From Chloroflexota bacterium (GTDB lineage Bacteria > Chloroflexota > Anaerolineae > B4-G1), in assembly GCA_024232355.1 (NCBI GenBank), contig JAAEPW010001017.1:1-21981 (forward strand): a DNA stretch of 21,981 nt, in the 5' to 3' direction. The position numbers and the translations under genes were made by a program. The notes beneath the pieces were generated by a model that had not been told where the DNA came from, ran no database searches, and worked only from the letters and a program-made list of their open reading frames with translations. The stretch's first letter is position 1, and each line of letters begins with the position of its first letter. Positions 7,891 through 13,686 of the stretch are shown here, piece after piece.

Positions 7891-8817
7891 ATGAACACAA
7901 AGGCACTGACAACCAAAGCACAGAATGATATACAGCCAGTTATTGACCTGGTACTCGACAGCCTGACCAGTGAGCACAGCAAGCGAGCATACGGCAAGGC
8001 CCTGACCGACTTCTTGACCTGGCACACCGAACAGGGACGCCCCGCACTGAGCAAGGCACTTGTTCAACGTTACAAGGTGGTACTAGAGGAAAGCGGTCTT
8101 TCCCCTTCTACTGTCAACCTTCGCTTGTCGGCAATTCGCAAACTGGCTGTAGAGGCAGCGGATAATGGAATGGTAGACCAGGCCCTTGCCAATGGTATCA
8201 AAGCGGTGAAAGGTGTCAAGACGACTGGCGTTAGGGTTGGCAACTGGTTGACCAAAGACCAGGCCCAAGCCCTCTTGAACGCTCCCAACGTTGAAACCCT
8301 CAAGGGGTTGCGAGATAGAGCGATCCTGGCCGTTATGATTGGCTGTGGGTTACGCAGGGATGAGACCGCAAAACTGAGCTTTGACCACGTTGCTCAACGA
8401 GATGGGCGGTGGGTTATCGTTGACCTGGTGGGCAAGGGGCAACGAGTGAGAACCGTCCCAATGCCAAGTTGGGCGAAAGCGGCGCTTGACGAATGGACAG
8501 AAGCGGCGACCCTCACCGATGGGCGCATATTCCGCAGGGTACGCAAGGGTGGTTATATAGCTGGTGATTCTATGACACCCCAGGCAATAGCCGACGTTGT
8601 AAAATTCTATGGCAACTTGCACGGGTTTGATAACCTTGCAGCCCACGACTTGCGCCGAACGTTTGCAAAACTGGCCCACAAGGGGGGCGCTGGTCTCGAT
8701 CAAATCCAATTGTCACTTGGACACGCGAGCATAAAAACCACAGAGCGTTACTTGGGAGTTGAGCAGGACTTGGTAGAGGCCCCTTGTGATGTTTTAGGGT
8801 TACGGTTGGGAGAGTGA
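7891..8817 (+). CDS. tyrosine recombinase (phage integrase / Xer family)
   Basis: The protein has 308 residues, a normal length for XerC/D-like enzymes. An N-terminal SAM-like core-binding domain spans about 15-105 (SKRAYGKALTDFLTWH). The catalytic domain follows with every active-site residue visible: Arg155 (GLRRDE), Lys182 (GKGQRVRTVPM), His262 and Arg265 (HDLRRTF), His288 (LGHASIKTTERY) and the nucleophile Tyr297. It should cleave and rejoin DNA through a 3' phosphotyrosine. The ATG follows AAGGGGG. It lies 1.4 kb inside the element and not at an end, while the serine recombinase sits at the attachment site, so a role in dimer resolution or as a second integrase is more likely than the present integration. 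A neighbour starts 5 bp after its stop. Confidence 0.93.
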   Translation: MNTKALTTKAQNDIQPVIDLVLDSLTSEHSKRAYGKALTDFLTWHTEQGRPALSKALVQRYKVVLEESGLSPSTVNLRLSAIRKLAVEAADNGMVDQALANGIKAVKGVKTTGVRVGNWLTKDQAQALLNAPNVETLKGLRDRAILAVMIGCGLRRDETAKLSFDHVAQRDGRWVIVDLVGKGQRVRTVPMPSWAKAALDEWTEAATLTDGRIFRRVRKGGYIAGDSMTPQAIADVVKFYGNLHGFDNLAAHDLRRTFAKLAHKGGAGLDQIQLSLGHASIKTTERYLGVEQDLVEAPCDVLGLRLGE

Positions 8818-8822
8818 CCAGG

Positions 8823-9356
8823 ATGGACGCAAAAGACATTGTCATAGCGATGGATTCATTTATAGCTCGCGGATTCCCACACGACCTAATTAGAGCCGAG
8901 GTGGAAGAAAAACGAACGGCAACGGAATACCGATTCTATAACGATGAGGATACACACATCGGTACTGTACTGGTTATGGGTGACGGTTTGGTATCCATAA
9001 CTAGTTGTGAGGCGGGCAGGGGTATAGAGGGAGATATAGCGGACAATATAATATGGCTGCCCACATTTCCCACAGCCGGAACTTGTGGATTATGGACATA
9101 TTTAGAAACCCATTTGCTAACAAGATTACCCGTCCAGGATAAAGAGATCGGCGTTGGTGATAGAGCCGCGGGACGCCCAAGTAATCCTGACGATGATTGG
9201 GCATATCAGGAAGTCAAAAGCGGGCGCGATCAAATAGAGGTTTACAAGGAATGGTTGCAACGGATTCCTGAGAGCCGGAAAGAGGATTTGGCCGATCCAT
9301 TAGACAGTTTTAAAAAGGCGATGCGTTACAGGAAAAAAAAGGAGAAAAGGGAATAA
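8823..9356 (+). CDS. hypothetical protein with C-terminal GRPSNPDDDWA motif
   Basis: The protein has 177 residues from the ATG at 8823, which has GGGAG 10 nt upstream; an earlier GTG overlapping the recombinase stop is too close to that site. The N-terminal 105 residues look like a mixed alpha/beta domain (TEYRFYNDEDTHIGTVLVMG). The C-terminal 60 residues (GRPSNPDDDWAYQEV, VYKEWLQRI, DPLDSFKKAM) resemble a helical segment that I have seen at the end of uncharacterised proteins from Chloroflexi; that resemblance is from memory. It is coupled to the recombinase upstream, and the transcript probably ends at the hairpin 31 bp downstream. Function unknown. Confidence 0.7.
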   Translation: MDAKDIVIAMDSFIARGFPHDLIRAEVEEKRTATEYRFYNDEDTHIGTVLVMGDGLVSITSCEAGRGIEGDIADNIIWLPTFPTAGTCGLWTYLETHLLTRLPVQDKEIGVGDRAAGRPSNPDDDWAYQEVKSGRDQIEVYKEWLQRIPESRKEDLADPLDSFKKAMRYRKKKEKRE

Positions 9357-9387
9357 TCTCTATTTTCTCGCTTCCAGTTTTGGTAAG

Positions 9388-9421
9388 ATAAGCTTAGATT
9401 GAAGTCTAAGCTTATTTTTTT
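9388..9421 (+). terminator. terminator or attenuator just before a Shine-Dalgarno
   Basis: A perfect 11-bp stem (ATAAGCTTAGA 9388-9398 with TCTAAGCTTAT 9405-9415, loop TTGAAG) runs into a T tract that ends where GGGAGGG of the next gene begins. No clear promoter fits between it and the next start, so it may attenuate the gene at 9434 as well as end the upstream unit. Confidence 0.85.
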
Positions 9422-9433
9422 GGGAGGGACACA

Positions 9434-9622
9434 ATGACGGATGGGGTATTGATTCGATTTAGACTTATTGGAGATGAAGCGCAGGCGATGAACAAATTAT
9501 CTGTTCAAGAGTCACGCAGACCACGCGACCAAGTACGGCACATTCTACGCCAAGAACTAGAGCGACGCGGGTTACTACCTAAAGAGGTCAAGGCAACCCA
9601 ATCCCAGGCGGTGACAAAATGA
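9434..9622 (+). CDS. small ribbon-helix-helix-like protein
   Basis: The protein has 62 residues. A short beta-strand region (VLIRFRLIGDEAQAMNKL) is followed by two helices (RRPRDQVRHILRQELERRGL), the length and pattern of Arc/MetJ-type ribbon-helix-helix proteins of mobile elements, which dimerise and bind DNA as repressors. The ATG is preceded by GGGAGGG. Its stop overlaps the next start (ATGA), so the two are translationally coupled. It is a candidate repressor of the element's promoters. The fold is inferred from the pattern and the strand residues are not definitive. Confidence 0.65.
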   Translation: MTDGVLIRFRLIGDEAQAMNKLSVQESRRPRDQVRHILRQELERRGLLPKEVKATQSQAVTK

Positions 9623-9771
9623 CCACAGCCGAACTAGACCAGGAAACCCGCGACGCACTAACTCGAATTATCTTGAGAGCGGCACGACGTGGGCGCAAGA
9701 TTCGAGAGGCACAAGAAACCGCCCAGGATAGCAAAGCCAGGGATGACAACGAGGTGCAGCATGATCAATAA
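9619..9771 (+). CDS. small basic helical protein (50 aa)
   Basis: This 50-residue protein starts at an ATG that overlaps the stop of the previous gene. Its middle is rich in arginine and alanine (RIILRAARRGRKIREAQETA) and the tail is acidic and polar. No family is recognised. Coupling and coherent codon use support a real gene. Its last codons overlap the end of the antisense RNA predicted on the other strand (9770-9832). It may be a partner of the ribbon-helix-helix protein; this is only context. Confidence 0.5.
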   Translation: MTTAELDQETRDALTRIILRAARRGRKIREAQETAQDSKARDDNEVQHDQ

Positions 9772-9832
9772 AAAAAAGGCGATGTTTACGGCATCGCCAG
9801 GAGGTTGACGAACACGGGTTTTCGTTTTCGTC
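9770..9832 (-). ncRNA. predicted antisense/small RNA (~63 nt)
   Basis: On the minus strand a promoter TTGTAA (9867-9862) with TACAAT (9844-9839) at 17 bp spacing points to a start at G9832. The RNA would fold into hairpin 1 (GACGAA 9832-9827 with TTCGTC 9812-9807), an unpaired AACCTCCTGG linker (9806-9797), and a terminator hairpin (GGCGATG/CATCGCC, 9798-9778) followed by eight U residues (9777-9770). No minus-strand gene needs this terminator. The C-rich linker is complementary to Shine-Dalgarno sequences. Size, two-hairpin shape and position upstream of the plus-strand genes at 9884 onward resemble copy-control antisense RNAs of plasmids. Transcription is predicted only. Confidence 0.5.
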
Positions 9833-9883
9833 TATTTTATTGTACCAGAAAAGCAGCGACATTACAAGGAAAAGGATTAGACA

Positions 9884-10486
9884 ATGAGTGACAGTGATGA
9901 GAAGAAATGGTTTAGAAACTACGGTATACATATTCGTAACACTCCAGACAAGATCATGTCAATCGAGAAAACAATTGCGCGAGTGATGAACGTGCAAGAT
10001 AAAAACAGGACGGATGCAATCTGTAAAATATTCGATGCTGGCTGTAAAGTGTTAAAAGATGATCCACAATTTGGAACAGTGGAATTACAGACGAGCGTTA
10101 AAAAAGCCGAGTTTGAAGAACTGGTAAATTTACGGGCATCACAAAAAAAGCAGATTGCGAAAGCGTACCGAGTACTTGAGCCGGAAGAAATCCAAGGAAT
10201 TGCAGATCAAGTCGGCATAGACATCAGTGAAGTAAATATATACACTCTCCCCTTGTCATTGTTCGATAATTACAAGAACTGGATTATTTCATACCTGGCA
10301 GATGGAGAGGTAAAGAGCATTGATGATGTTAGAGACTCGGCTGTACACGATAAGATTTTACCAAGTCCGACATCTTCACCAGAACAATTTAAAAGAGAGT
10401 TTCAAAATTTTAAACAGGCAGCAAGTGAACTTGGCGTAAGTGGTAAGCATACTCGGCGTGGAGAATGGCAGAAAGTAAGTAAGTGA
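9884..10486 (+). CDS. hypothetical protein, unknown (replication-region)
   Basis: The protein has 200 residues, is not recognised, and is mostly helical and charged. Features: an N-terminal stretch MSDSDEKKWFRNYGIHIRNT; a central helix-rich region (DAICKIFDAGCKVLKDD, RASQKKQIAKAYRVLEPEEI); an HTH-like GIADQVGIDISEVNIY (about 105-120); and a basic C-terminus (GVSGKHTRRGEWQKVSK). A weak AAAGGA precedes the ATG. It lies just downstream of the predicted antisense RNA and upstream of the prim-pol, which suggests a replication or copy-control role (inference). Its stop codon lies inside the left arm of a long inverted repeat (10473-10533). Confidence 0.65.
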   Translation: MSDSDEKKWFRNYGIHIRNTPDKIMSIEKTIARVMNVQDKNRTDAICKIFDAGCKVLKDDPQFGTVELQTSVKKAEFEELVNLRASQKKQIAKAYRVLEPEEIQGIADQVGIDISEVNIYTLPLSLFDNYKNWIISYLADGEVKSIDDVRDSAVHDKILPSPTSSPEQFKREFQNFKQAASELGVSGKHTRRGEWQKVSK

Positions 10487-10533
10487 ACTGCCAATACTCT
10501 CTTGTCTTTGATATGCAATTCACTTACTTACTT
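10473..10533 (+). repeat. long inverted repeat between stop and next Shine-Dalgarno
   Basis: The 15-bp arm AAGTAAGTAAGTGAA (10473-10487) is perfectly inverted at 10519-10533. After one mismatch three more pairs follow (arms 10473-10491 and 10515-10533, loop 23 nt). The arms are tandem AAGT units. It contains the upstream stop codon and ends 6 nt before GGGAGG of the next gene. It has no T tract. Confidence 0.85.
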
Positions 10534-10552
10534 ATTATCGGGAGGATATAAC

Positions 10553-10876
10553 GTGAATACTTTACAAAGAGAACTGGCGGGAGCAGCAAGCGAAACAGAG
10601 CGAAAGATAATCACTCTTGGACACTATACAGATATTAGCTATGAGGCAATTAGAAAAGCCAACATGGTCAAGTTTACACAAGAAGAACTTTCAGACGGAG
10701 CCGTTCAATACCTACTGGCCCTTGAAGTTAAAAATCTGATTACTTGGGTTGATGTGGCGTTGGAAACGACGGCAAGTATATTAACGATTATCGGACATCC
10801 AGCAAGTAAAGAGATTGAAAGTATTATCTCTGAATTGACTTCTGTGAGAGAGTATATAGAGGATACAATAAAATGA
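10553..10876 (+). CDS. hypothetical helical protein (107 aa)
   Basis: The GTG at 10553 has GGGAGG 7 nt upstream and is the best start; an open upstream part would run through the inverted repeat. The protein is 107 residues, all-helical by pattern, mildly acidic, without signal peptide or clear membrane segment (SETERKIITLGHYTDISYEA, AVQYLLALEVKNLITWVDVA). Its TGA overlaps the ATG of the prim-pol gene (ATGA), so it is translationally coupled to replication. No family is recognised. Confidence 0.65.
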   Translation: MNTLQRELAGAASETERKIITLGHYTDISYEAIRKANMVKFTQEELSDGAVQYLLALEVKNLITWVDVALETTASILTIIGHPASKEIESIISELTSVREYIEDTIK

Positions 10877-11799
10877 ACAGTCTACAATCAACTGCGCGAA
10901 CCTGGTACGGCAAGAAGGTCGGGATCATACCAGTCAAACGGATGAGCAAACAAGCAGCAATCAAGTGGAAACATCTACAATCGAGTAGAGCACCATGGCC
11001 GATAGTCAAAAAGTGGTTCTCCAATGATGCACAGAATATCGGGATTATGTGTGGTGCGGTGTCTGGAAATCTGGCTGTACTGGATTTTGACGAATTGGAA
11101 GTATACCAGGATTGGCGAGAGGTACACAAGTATCATTTGGCAAATAGTTACAGTGTCGAGACAGCAAGAGGTATGCACGTATACTTGTACGTAGATGATC
11201 TGCCTGATGCTACATTCAAAATCCCTGGTGTAGACGTGAAGTGCAGTGGTTATGTTTTGGGAGCCGGTTCTGTGCATCCTTGCGGTGTAGATTATACTGC
11301 GATTGGTGGTGATATATTGAGAGTCACTTGTCTTGATTTGGCACTTGTTGGGTTGAAAAGGCCGAAACTAGCCGAAAATGAGGAAGGAGAGCATACGGCG
11401 GTACACGTGATTCCCCCCCCATTTTCGGCCATTTCGGCCACTTCTAATAATACATACCAAGTGAAACTCTACCCAGGAATCATACACGACATTAAATCCA
11501 GATTGTCAATCTTGGATGCAGTATCTTGGTATACTAAAATGTCCAGTGAACCTGGCAATGCTGGTTATCATTGGGGAACCTGTCCAGCGCATCAGGATGA
11601 GAAACCTAGCTTTTCAGTGAGTGTGAAAAATGGTAGGTGTCACTGTTGGTCAGCGGGTTGCAGACTACATACCCAGGATGGACTGGACGTTATTGATTTT
11701 GTGTCCAGGATGGAGAGTATCAGAGAAAGGCAAGCAATGATTTTACTTGGTAAGCAGTTGGGGTTATTAGATGATAATGGGAGGATTGAGCATACATAA
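10873..11799 (+). CDS. prim-pol replication protein with C-terminal CHC2-type zinc finger
   Basis: The protein has 308 residues. Residues 10-145 match the bifunctional primase/polymerase (prim-pol, PF09250-type) domain: GIMCGAVSGNLAVLDFDE with the metal-binding Asp71 and Asp73, ARGMHVYLYVDD with His102, and VDVKCSGYVLGAGSVHP with His135. A low-complexity linker (about 165-195) contains an inverted repeat in the DNA. Residues 250-285 form a CHC2-like zinc finger (CPAHQDEKPSF, then GRCHCWSAGC; Cys257, His260, Cys278, Cys283), as in DnaG N-termini but here C-terminal. No helicase domain follows. It should prime or copy element DNA; prim-pol is one of the replication types of AICEs. The ATG overlaps the upstream stop. 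Confidence 0.88.
   Translation: MNSLQSTARTWYGKKVGIIPVKRMSKQAAIKWKHLQSSRAPWPIVKKWFSNDAQNIGIMCGAVSGNLAVLDFDELEVYQDWREVHKYHLANSYSVETARGMHVYLYVDDLPDATFKIPGVDVKCSGYVLGAGSVHPCGVDYTAIGGDILRVTCLDLALVGLKRPKLAENEEGEHTAVHVIPPPFSAISATSNNTYQVKLYPGIIHDIKSRLSILDAVSWYTKMSSEPGNAGYHWGTCPAHQDEKPSFSVSVKNGRCHCWSAGCRLHTQDGLDVIDFVSRMESIRERQAMILLGKQLGLLDDNGRIEHT
11360..11439 (+). repeat. inverted iteron-like GCCGAAA repeats in the prim-pol linker
   Basis: Two GCCGAAA units (in 11360-11380) face two inverted units (TTTTCGGC and TTTCGGC in 11420-11439). The arms match for 8 bp and 10 bp with a small central difference. An eight-C run (11413-11420) precedes the right arm. Repeats inside a replication gene can be an origin, but this one could also be a chance product of low-complexity coding. 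Confidence 0.55.
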
Positions 11800-11829
11800 A
11801 AATTACACATTTCTACACATAATAAACAA

Positions 11830-11835
11830 TATAAT
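11830..11835 (+). promoter_or_regulatory. possible -10 box
   Basis: An exact TATAAT lies in the AT-rich 61-bp gap before the gene at 11861. No good -35 box is seen at 16-18 bp, so this is weak. Confidence 0.3.
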
Positions 11836-11860
11836 CATCTGAAAAAAGGAGAAGGGCCCA

Positions 11861-11980
11861 GTGACCAAGAAAACGAAAACCAAAACCAAGCGGCAACGTT
11901 TCAATGATGCGGTCCGACGGCGACGTATACGGCGTAAAATCCGCGCAATTATGAAACGGCGCAAGGAGCAAGGCAAATGA
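11861..11980 (+). CDS. very basic 39-aa protein
   Basis: The frame starts with GTG 11861 after AAAAAGGAGAAGG and encodes 39 residues, about half of them Lys or Arg (TKKTKTKTKRQRFNDAVRRR and IRAIMKRRKEQGK). There is no acidic cluster or hydrophobic patch. Such a peptide would bind nucleic acid non-specifically; no family is recognised. The TGA overlaps the ATG of the next gene (ATGA), and the Shine-Dalgarno is good, which supports translation. Confidence 0.6.
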   Translation: MTKKTKTKTKRQRFNDAVRRRRIRRKIRAIMKRRKEQGK

Positions 11981-12387
11981 GTATCAAACGAGTTGAACTA
12001 CAAATTGCAGACGTAGACAAAAAGCGTCATGATTTGCTCCTACTCGAAACATCTCGACGGCGTGAATTAGTTCAGGCAAAAAGTATTGTTACTTCTGTAT
12101 CATCTTCTATGGAACCTGATGTGCTATCAAATGCGATTGGCACCATGACGGCGTTGGAGCTAATCATAGCAGCCATTAAAATGGAACTGGAATCGTTGTC
12201 AAATAAACGCCGGCATCTCGCATCTCGATTATCTGAACTCAATTCACGTCTTGTGAGTGCAAAGTCAAGCCTAGACGTGTACTCGGCTGATGTGTCCAGA
12301 CGTAGAGACAAACGTGATTTTAATTCAGTAGCAGCAGCAAAGGAGATTACACGATTGAAAGGAGTGGTAACTGGAATTACAGGATAA
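11977..12387 (+). CDS. coiled-coil protein, unknown
   Basis: The protein has 136 residues and is almost entirely heptad-like helix: residues 1-40 (VELQIADVDKKRHDLLLLET) and 65-115 (LIIAAIKMELESLSNKRRHL, SRLSELNSRLVSAKSS), split by a short serine-rich turn. There are no catalytic motifs or membrane segments. It probably forms an antiparallel hairpin or oligomer. It is coupled to the basic peptide upstream by ATGA overlap. Its last codons carry the AAAGGAG used by the next gene, which starts in another frame before this one ends. Confidence 0.6.
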   Translation: MSIKRVELQIADVDKKRHDLLLLETSRRRELVQAKSIVTSVSSSMEPDVLSNAIGTMTALELIIAAIKMELESLSNKRRHLASRLSELNSRLVSAKSSLDVYSADVSRRRDKRDFNSVAAAKEITRLKGVVTGITG

Positions 12388-12577
12388 TGCACTTTATGAT
12401 CTGGCTTTAGCTGTACTGCGGTTGGCGGTGAGAGATTCACGCAGTACAGCTAAAGAGGGACGAATTGCAGCGAGAGCTATTTATTGGCTTGAGTCTGATA
12501 GTGAACGTCTGCAATTCTTTTGTGATGTGCTCTCCCTGGAACTTGACGCGATTCGACGAGGGTTACGCACAGACTGA
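12371..12577 (+). CDS. small protein of the WLES..VCxxLxLD type, probable CTG start
   Basis: The frame is open from 12371 to the TGA at 12575-12577 (68 residues) and has no ATG. AAAGGAG at 12358-12364 sits exactly 6 nt before a CTG at 12371; the next option is a GTG at 12428 with poor spacing. The product has ALAVLRLAVRDS, then AARAIYWLESDSERLQFFCD and VLSLELDAIRRGL. This pattern (A-x-x-W-L-x-S, F-x-x-x-C-D/E-x-L-x-L-D-x-x-x-I-R-x-G-L) is one I know from short uncharacterised proteins of phages and mobile elements, and it includes the N-terminal LAVL part, which argues for the CTG start. It overlaps the previous gene by 17 bp. A perfect 16-bp inverted repeat lies inside it. Confidence 0.65.
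   Translation: MELQDNALYDLALAVLRLAVRDSRSTAKEGRIAARAIYWLESDSERLQFFCDVLSLELDAIRRGLRTD
12405..12455 (+). repeat. perfect 16-bp inverted repeat
   Basis: CTTTAGCTGTACTGCG (12405-12420) is exactly inverted at 12440-12455 with a 19-nt loop. It lies inside the coding frame at 12371-12577 and has no T tract. It could be a protein-binding site or an mRNA hairpin. Confidence 0.85.
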
Positions 12578-12610
12578 ACTTTTACAATTGCACAGCCCAA
12601 ACTTTGGGTA

Positions 12611-12639
12611 TTGACTTCTTGGTATGAATTTGGTATAAT
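12611..12639 (+). promoter_or_regulatory. promoter of the leaderless ribbon-helix-helix gene
   Basis: TTGACT (12611-12616) and TATAAT (12634-12639) are 17 bp apart. The expected start is at about 12646, which is the GTG start codon. Confidence 0.85.
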
Positions 12640-12645
12640 TGATTT

Positions 12646-12819
12646 GTGGACACAGAAAGTACACAAAGCAAAACGAGTGAAACAATAGTGAAGTGTAGAC
12701 TTCCGCTTGAACTAAAGCGCAAAGCGCAGAAGAAAGCAAGGGCAGAAGATTTGACACTCTCTCAAGTTTTGCGGCGCTTTCTGAGAGAGTACACCAGGGA
12801 GGAAACCGAGGAAACGTAA
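12646..12819 (+). CDS. ribbon-helix-helix (CopG/Arc-type) regulator, leaderless
   Basis: The protein has 57 residues. After a polar N-terminus it has the classic pattern: a beta-strand TIVKCRLPLEL, helix 1 KRKAQKKARAEDL and, after the turn, helix 2 TLSQVLRRFLREYTREE. Such dimers bind operators through the strand pair. The GTG at 12646 is 6 nt after TATAAT, so the transcript would begin at the start codon without a Shine-Dalgarno. An internal GTG at 12688 is the alternative but lacks a ribosome site. Structured RNA and a terminator follow. It probably regulates element promoters, perhaps the palindrome at 7845-7870 or its own region. Confidence 0.8.
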   Translation: MDTESTQSKTSETIVKCRLPLELKRKAQKKARAEDLTLSQVLRRFLREYTREETEET

Positions 12820-12833
12820 CCCAAAAGTAAAAC

Positions 12834-12985
12834 GGGCTGTGCAAGTGTTAGAGCACTCACACAGCCCTCACCAACCGCTGGCGTAGACAGCGAACTGGCT
12901 AAACCTATTTTACCACAAGCCACAAGCTAAAGCAATTCTTACGGCCTACTCAGCGGGAATGTATCCGCAAAGAGTAGGCCGTTTT
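12834..12985 (+). other. gene-free structured stretch ending in a terminator
   Basis: The 189 bp between two genes (12820-13008) hold three successive hairpins: GGGCTGTG/CACAGCCC (12834-12841 with 12860-12867, with a second AGTG/CACT stem inside), CGCTG/CAGCG (12876-12880 with 12888-12892), and CGGCCTACTC/GAGTAGGCCG (12942-12951 with 12972-12981, with inner GCGG/CCGC) followed by TTTTCTATTTT. The last is an intrinsic terminator. The array may be the structured 3' end of the regulator mRNA or a small RNA. Confidence 0.6.
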
Positions 12986-12991
12986 CTATTT
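12942..12991 (+). terminator. intrinsic terminator upstream of the transfer genes
   Basis: A 10-bp stem extended by an inner 4-bp stem, then TTTTCTATTTT. GGGAGGATATA of the next gene begins only 4 nt after the T tract, so read-through here would decide expression of the transfer operon. No other promoter is evident. Confidence 0.85.
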
Positions 12992-13008
12992 TCAGGGAGG
13001 ATATACAG

Positions 13009-13569
13009 ATGAATATTATCAACACGTTCAGAGACACGGGAGACCAGATAGAATTATTACTCACTGACATTGTAGCCAAAATTGCACCTTGGTTTGCTCC
13101 ACTACCTACTGCTTTCTTAATAGGTCGGGCAACGGTTGAGCACCTACACTGGCCTGGATGGGTGGGAATCGTTGCGGCTGTAATCGTTGAATCGTTGGGA
13201 CTGGCGACAACAGCGACGGCATTAGAATTGAGGCAGTATAACCAGGAAAAACGGAAATCAGACCCACACGCACCTTTTATACTAGCGGCTGTGCTAGTCG
13301 GTGTATATCTAGTTGTGGCAGTAGGTCTCACCGTTGCATTGGATATTGTCCCATCATTGGCGCTATATTCTCCCGCTGTTTTTCCTCTACTGAGTTTGTG
13401 CGGTGTAACTATATTGGCTCTCCGGTCTGACCATAGGCGACGCATCACAATGATTGCAGATGATAAATCACGACGCAGGGAGAAGCGAAAAGTGAGAATT
13501 GACGAAAAAAAGCGGAACGTACCGCCTATACCACAGATGAGACAATCGAGCGAGCAAAAGCGATTCTAG
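13009..13569 (+). CDS. SpdB-like transfer membrane protein (zero-frame product)
   Basis: The zero-frame product has 186 residues. It has four likely membrane segments between about 25 and 142 (for example WVGIVAAVIVESLGLATTAT, FILAAVLVGVYLVVAVGLTV, VFPLLSLCGVTILAL) and a basic cytoplasmic tail (DKSRRREKRKVRIDEKK). Position directly before an FtsK-like gene and topology match SpdB/DUF2637-type spread proteins of actinomycete conjugative elements. At codons GAA AAA AAG (13504-13512) there is an A AAA AAG heptamer, the dnaX slippery sequence. A -1 shift there adds a 57-residue HTH domain (see 13503-13685) and gives a 225-residue protein; the zero frame instead ends with an unstructured VPPIPQMRQSSEQKRF. 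An ATG with GGGAGG upstream sets the start. Confidence 0.75.
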   Translation: MNIINTFRDTGDQIELLLTDIVAKIAPWFAPLPTAFLIGRATVEHLHWPGWVGIVAAVIVESLGLATTATALELRQYNQEKRKSDPHAPFILAAVLVGVYLVVAVGLTVALDIVPSLALYSPAVFPLLSLCGVTILALRSDHRRRITMIADDKSRRREKRKVRIDEKKRNVPPIPQMRQSSEQKRF

Positions 13570-13685
13570 CCAAAAATCCCGACATTTCCGGGAGCGCATT
13601 GGGTAGAGAGCTTGGAAAATCTGAACGACTAGGACGACGATTGAAAAAAGAGCTTGCAGTATCCAATAATGGAAAAGGGGTGTGA
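13503..13685 (+). CDS. -1 frame extension of the SpdB-like gene: HTH domain
   Basis: In the -1 frame the sequence is open from just after a TGA at 13500-13502 to the TGA at 13683-13685, one base before the ftsK-like ATG. It has no ATG or usable start of its own. It encodes TDETIERAKAILAKNPDI and SGSALGRELGKSERLGRRLK, a clear helix-turn-helix of the kind found at the C-termini of DUF2637/SpdB-like proteins of AICEs. Entry would need ribosomes to slip at A AAA AAG (13506-13512). Nearby are AGGGAG at 13477-13482 (23 nt upstream, further than in dnaX) and a short GCGG/CCGC hairpin directly downstream. An assembly error (eight A residues read as seven) would produce the same picture. Confidence 0.65.
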   Translation, partial: RKKAERTAYTTDETIERAKAILAKNPDISGSALGRELGKSERLGRRLKKELAVSNNGKGV

Positions 13686-13686
13686 T

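Noticed and set aside
7891..8817. Tyrosine recombinase as the enzyme that made the present insertion
   Set aside because: No tRNA or direct repeat was found at positions suited to it, whereas the serine recombinase sits at the matched attachment sites.
9761..9808. 15-codon ORF (MINKKKAMFTASPGG)
   Set aside because: No ribosome site of its own and it lies within the predicted antisense RNA region; most likely chance.
9668..9931. 87-codon minus-strand frame with a hydrophobic start
   Set aside because: It spans the predicted antisense promoter and terminator and lacks a ribosome site; the RNA explanation fits better.
7817..12869. 11-bp match ACACAGCCCTC at 7818 and 12859
   Set aside because: Matches of this length are expected by chance in a 22-kb window.
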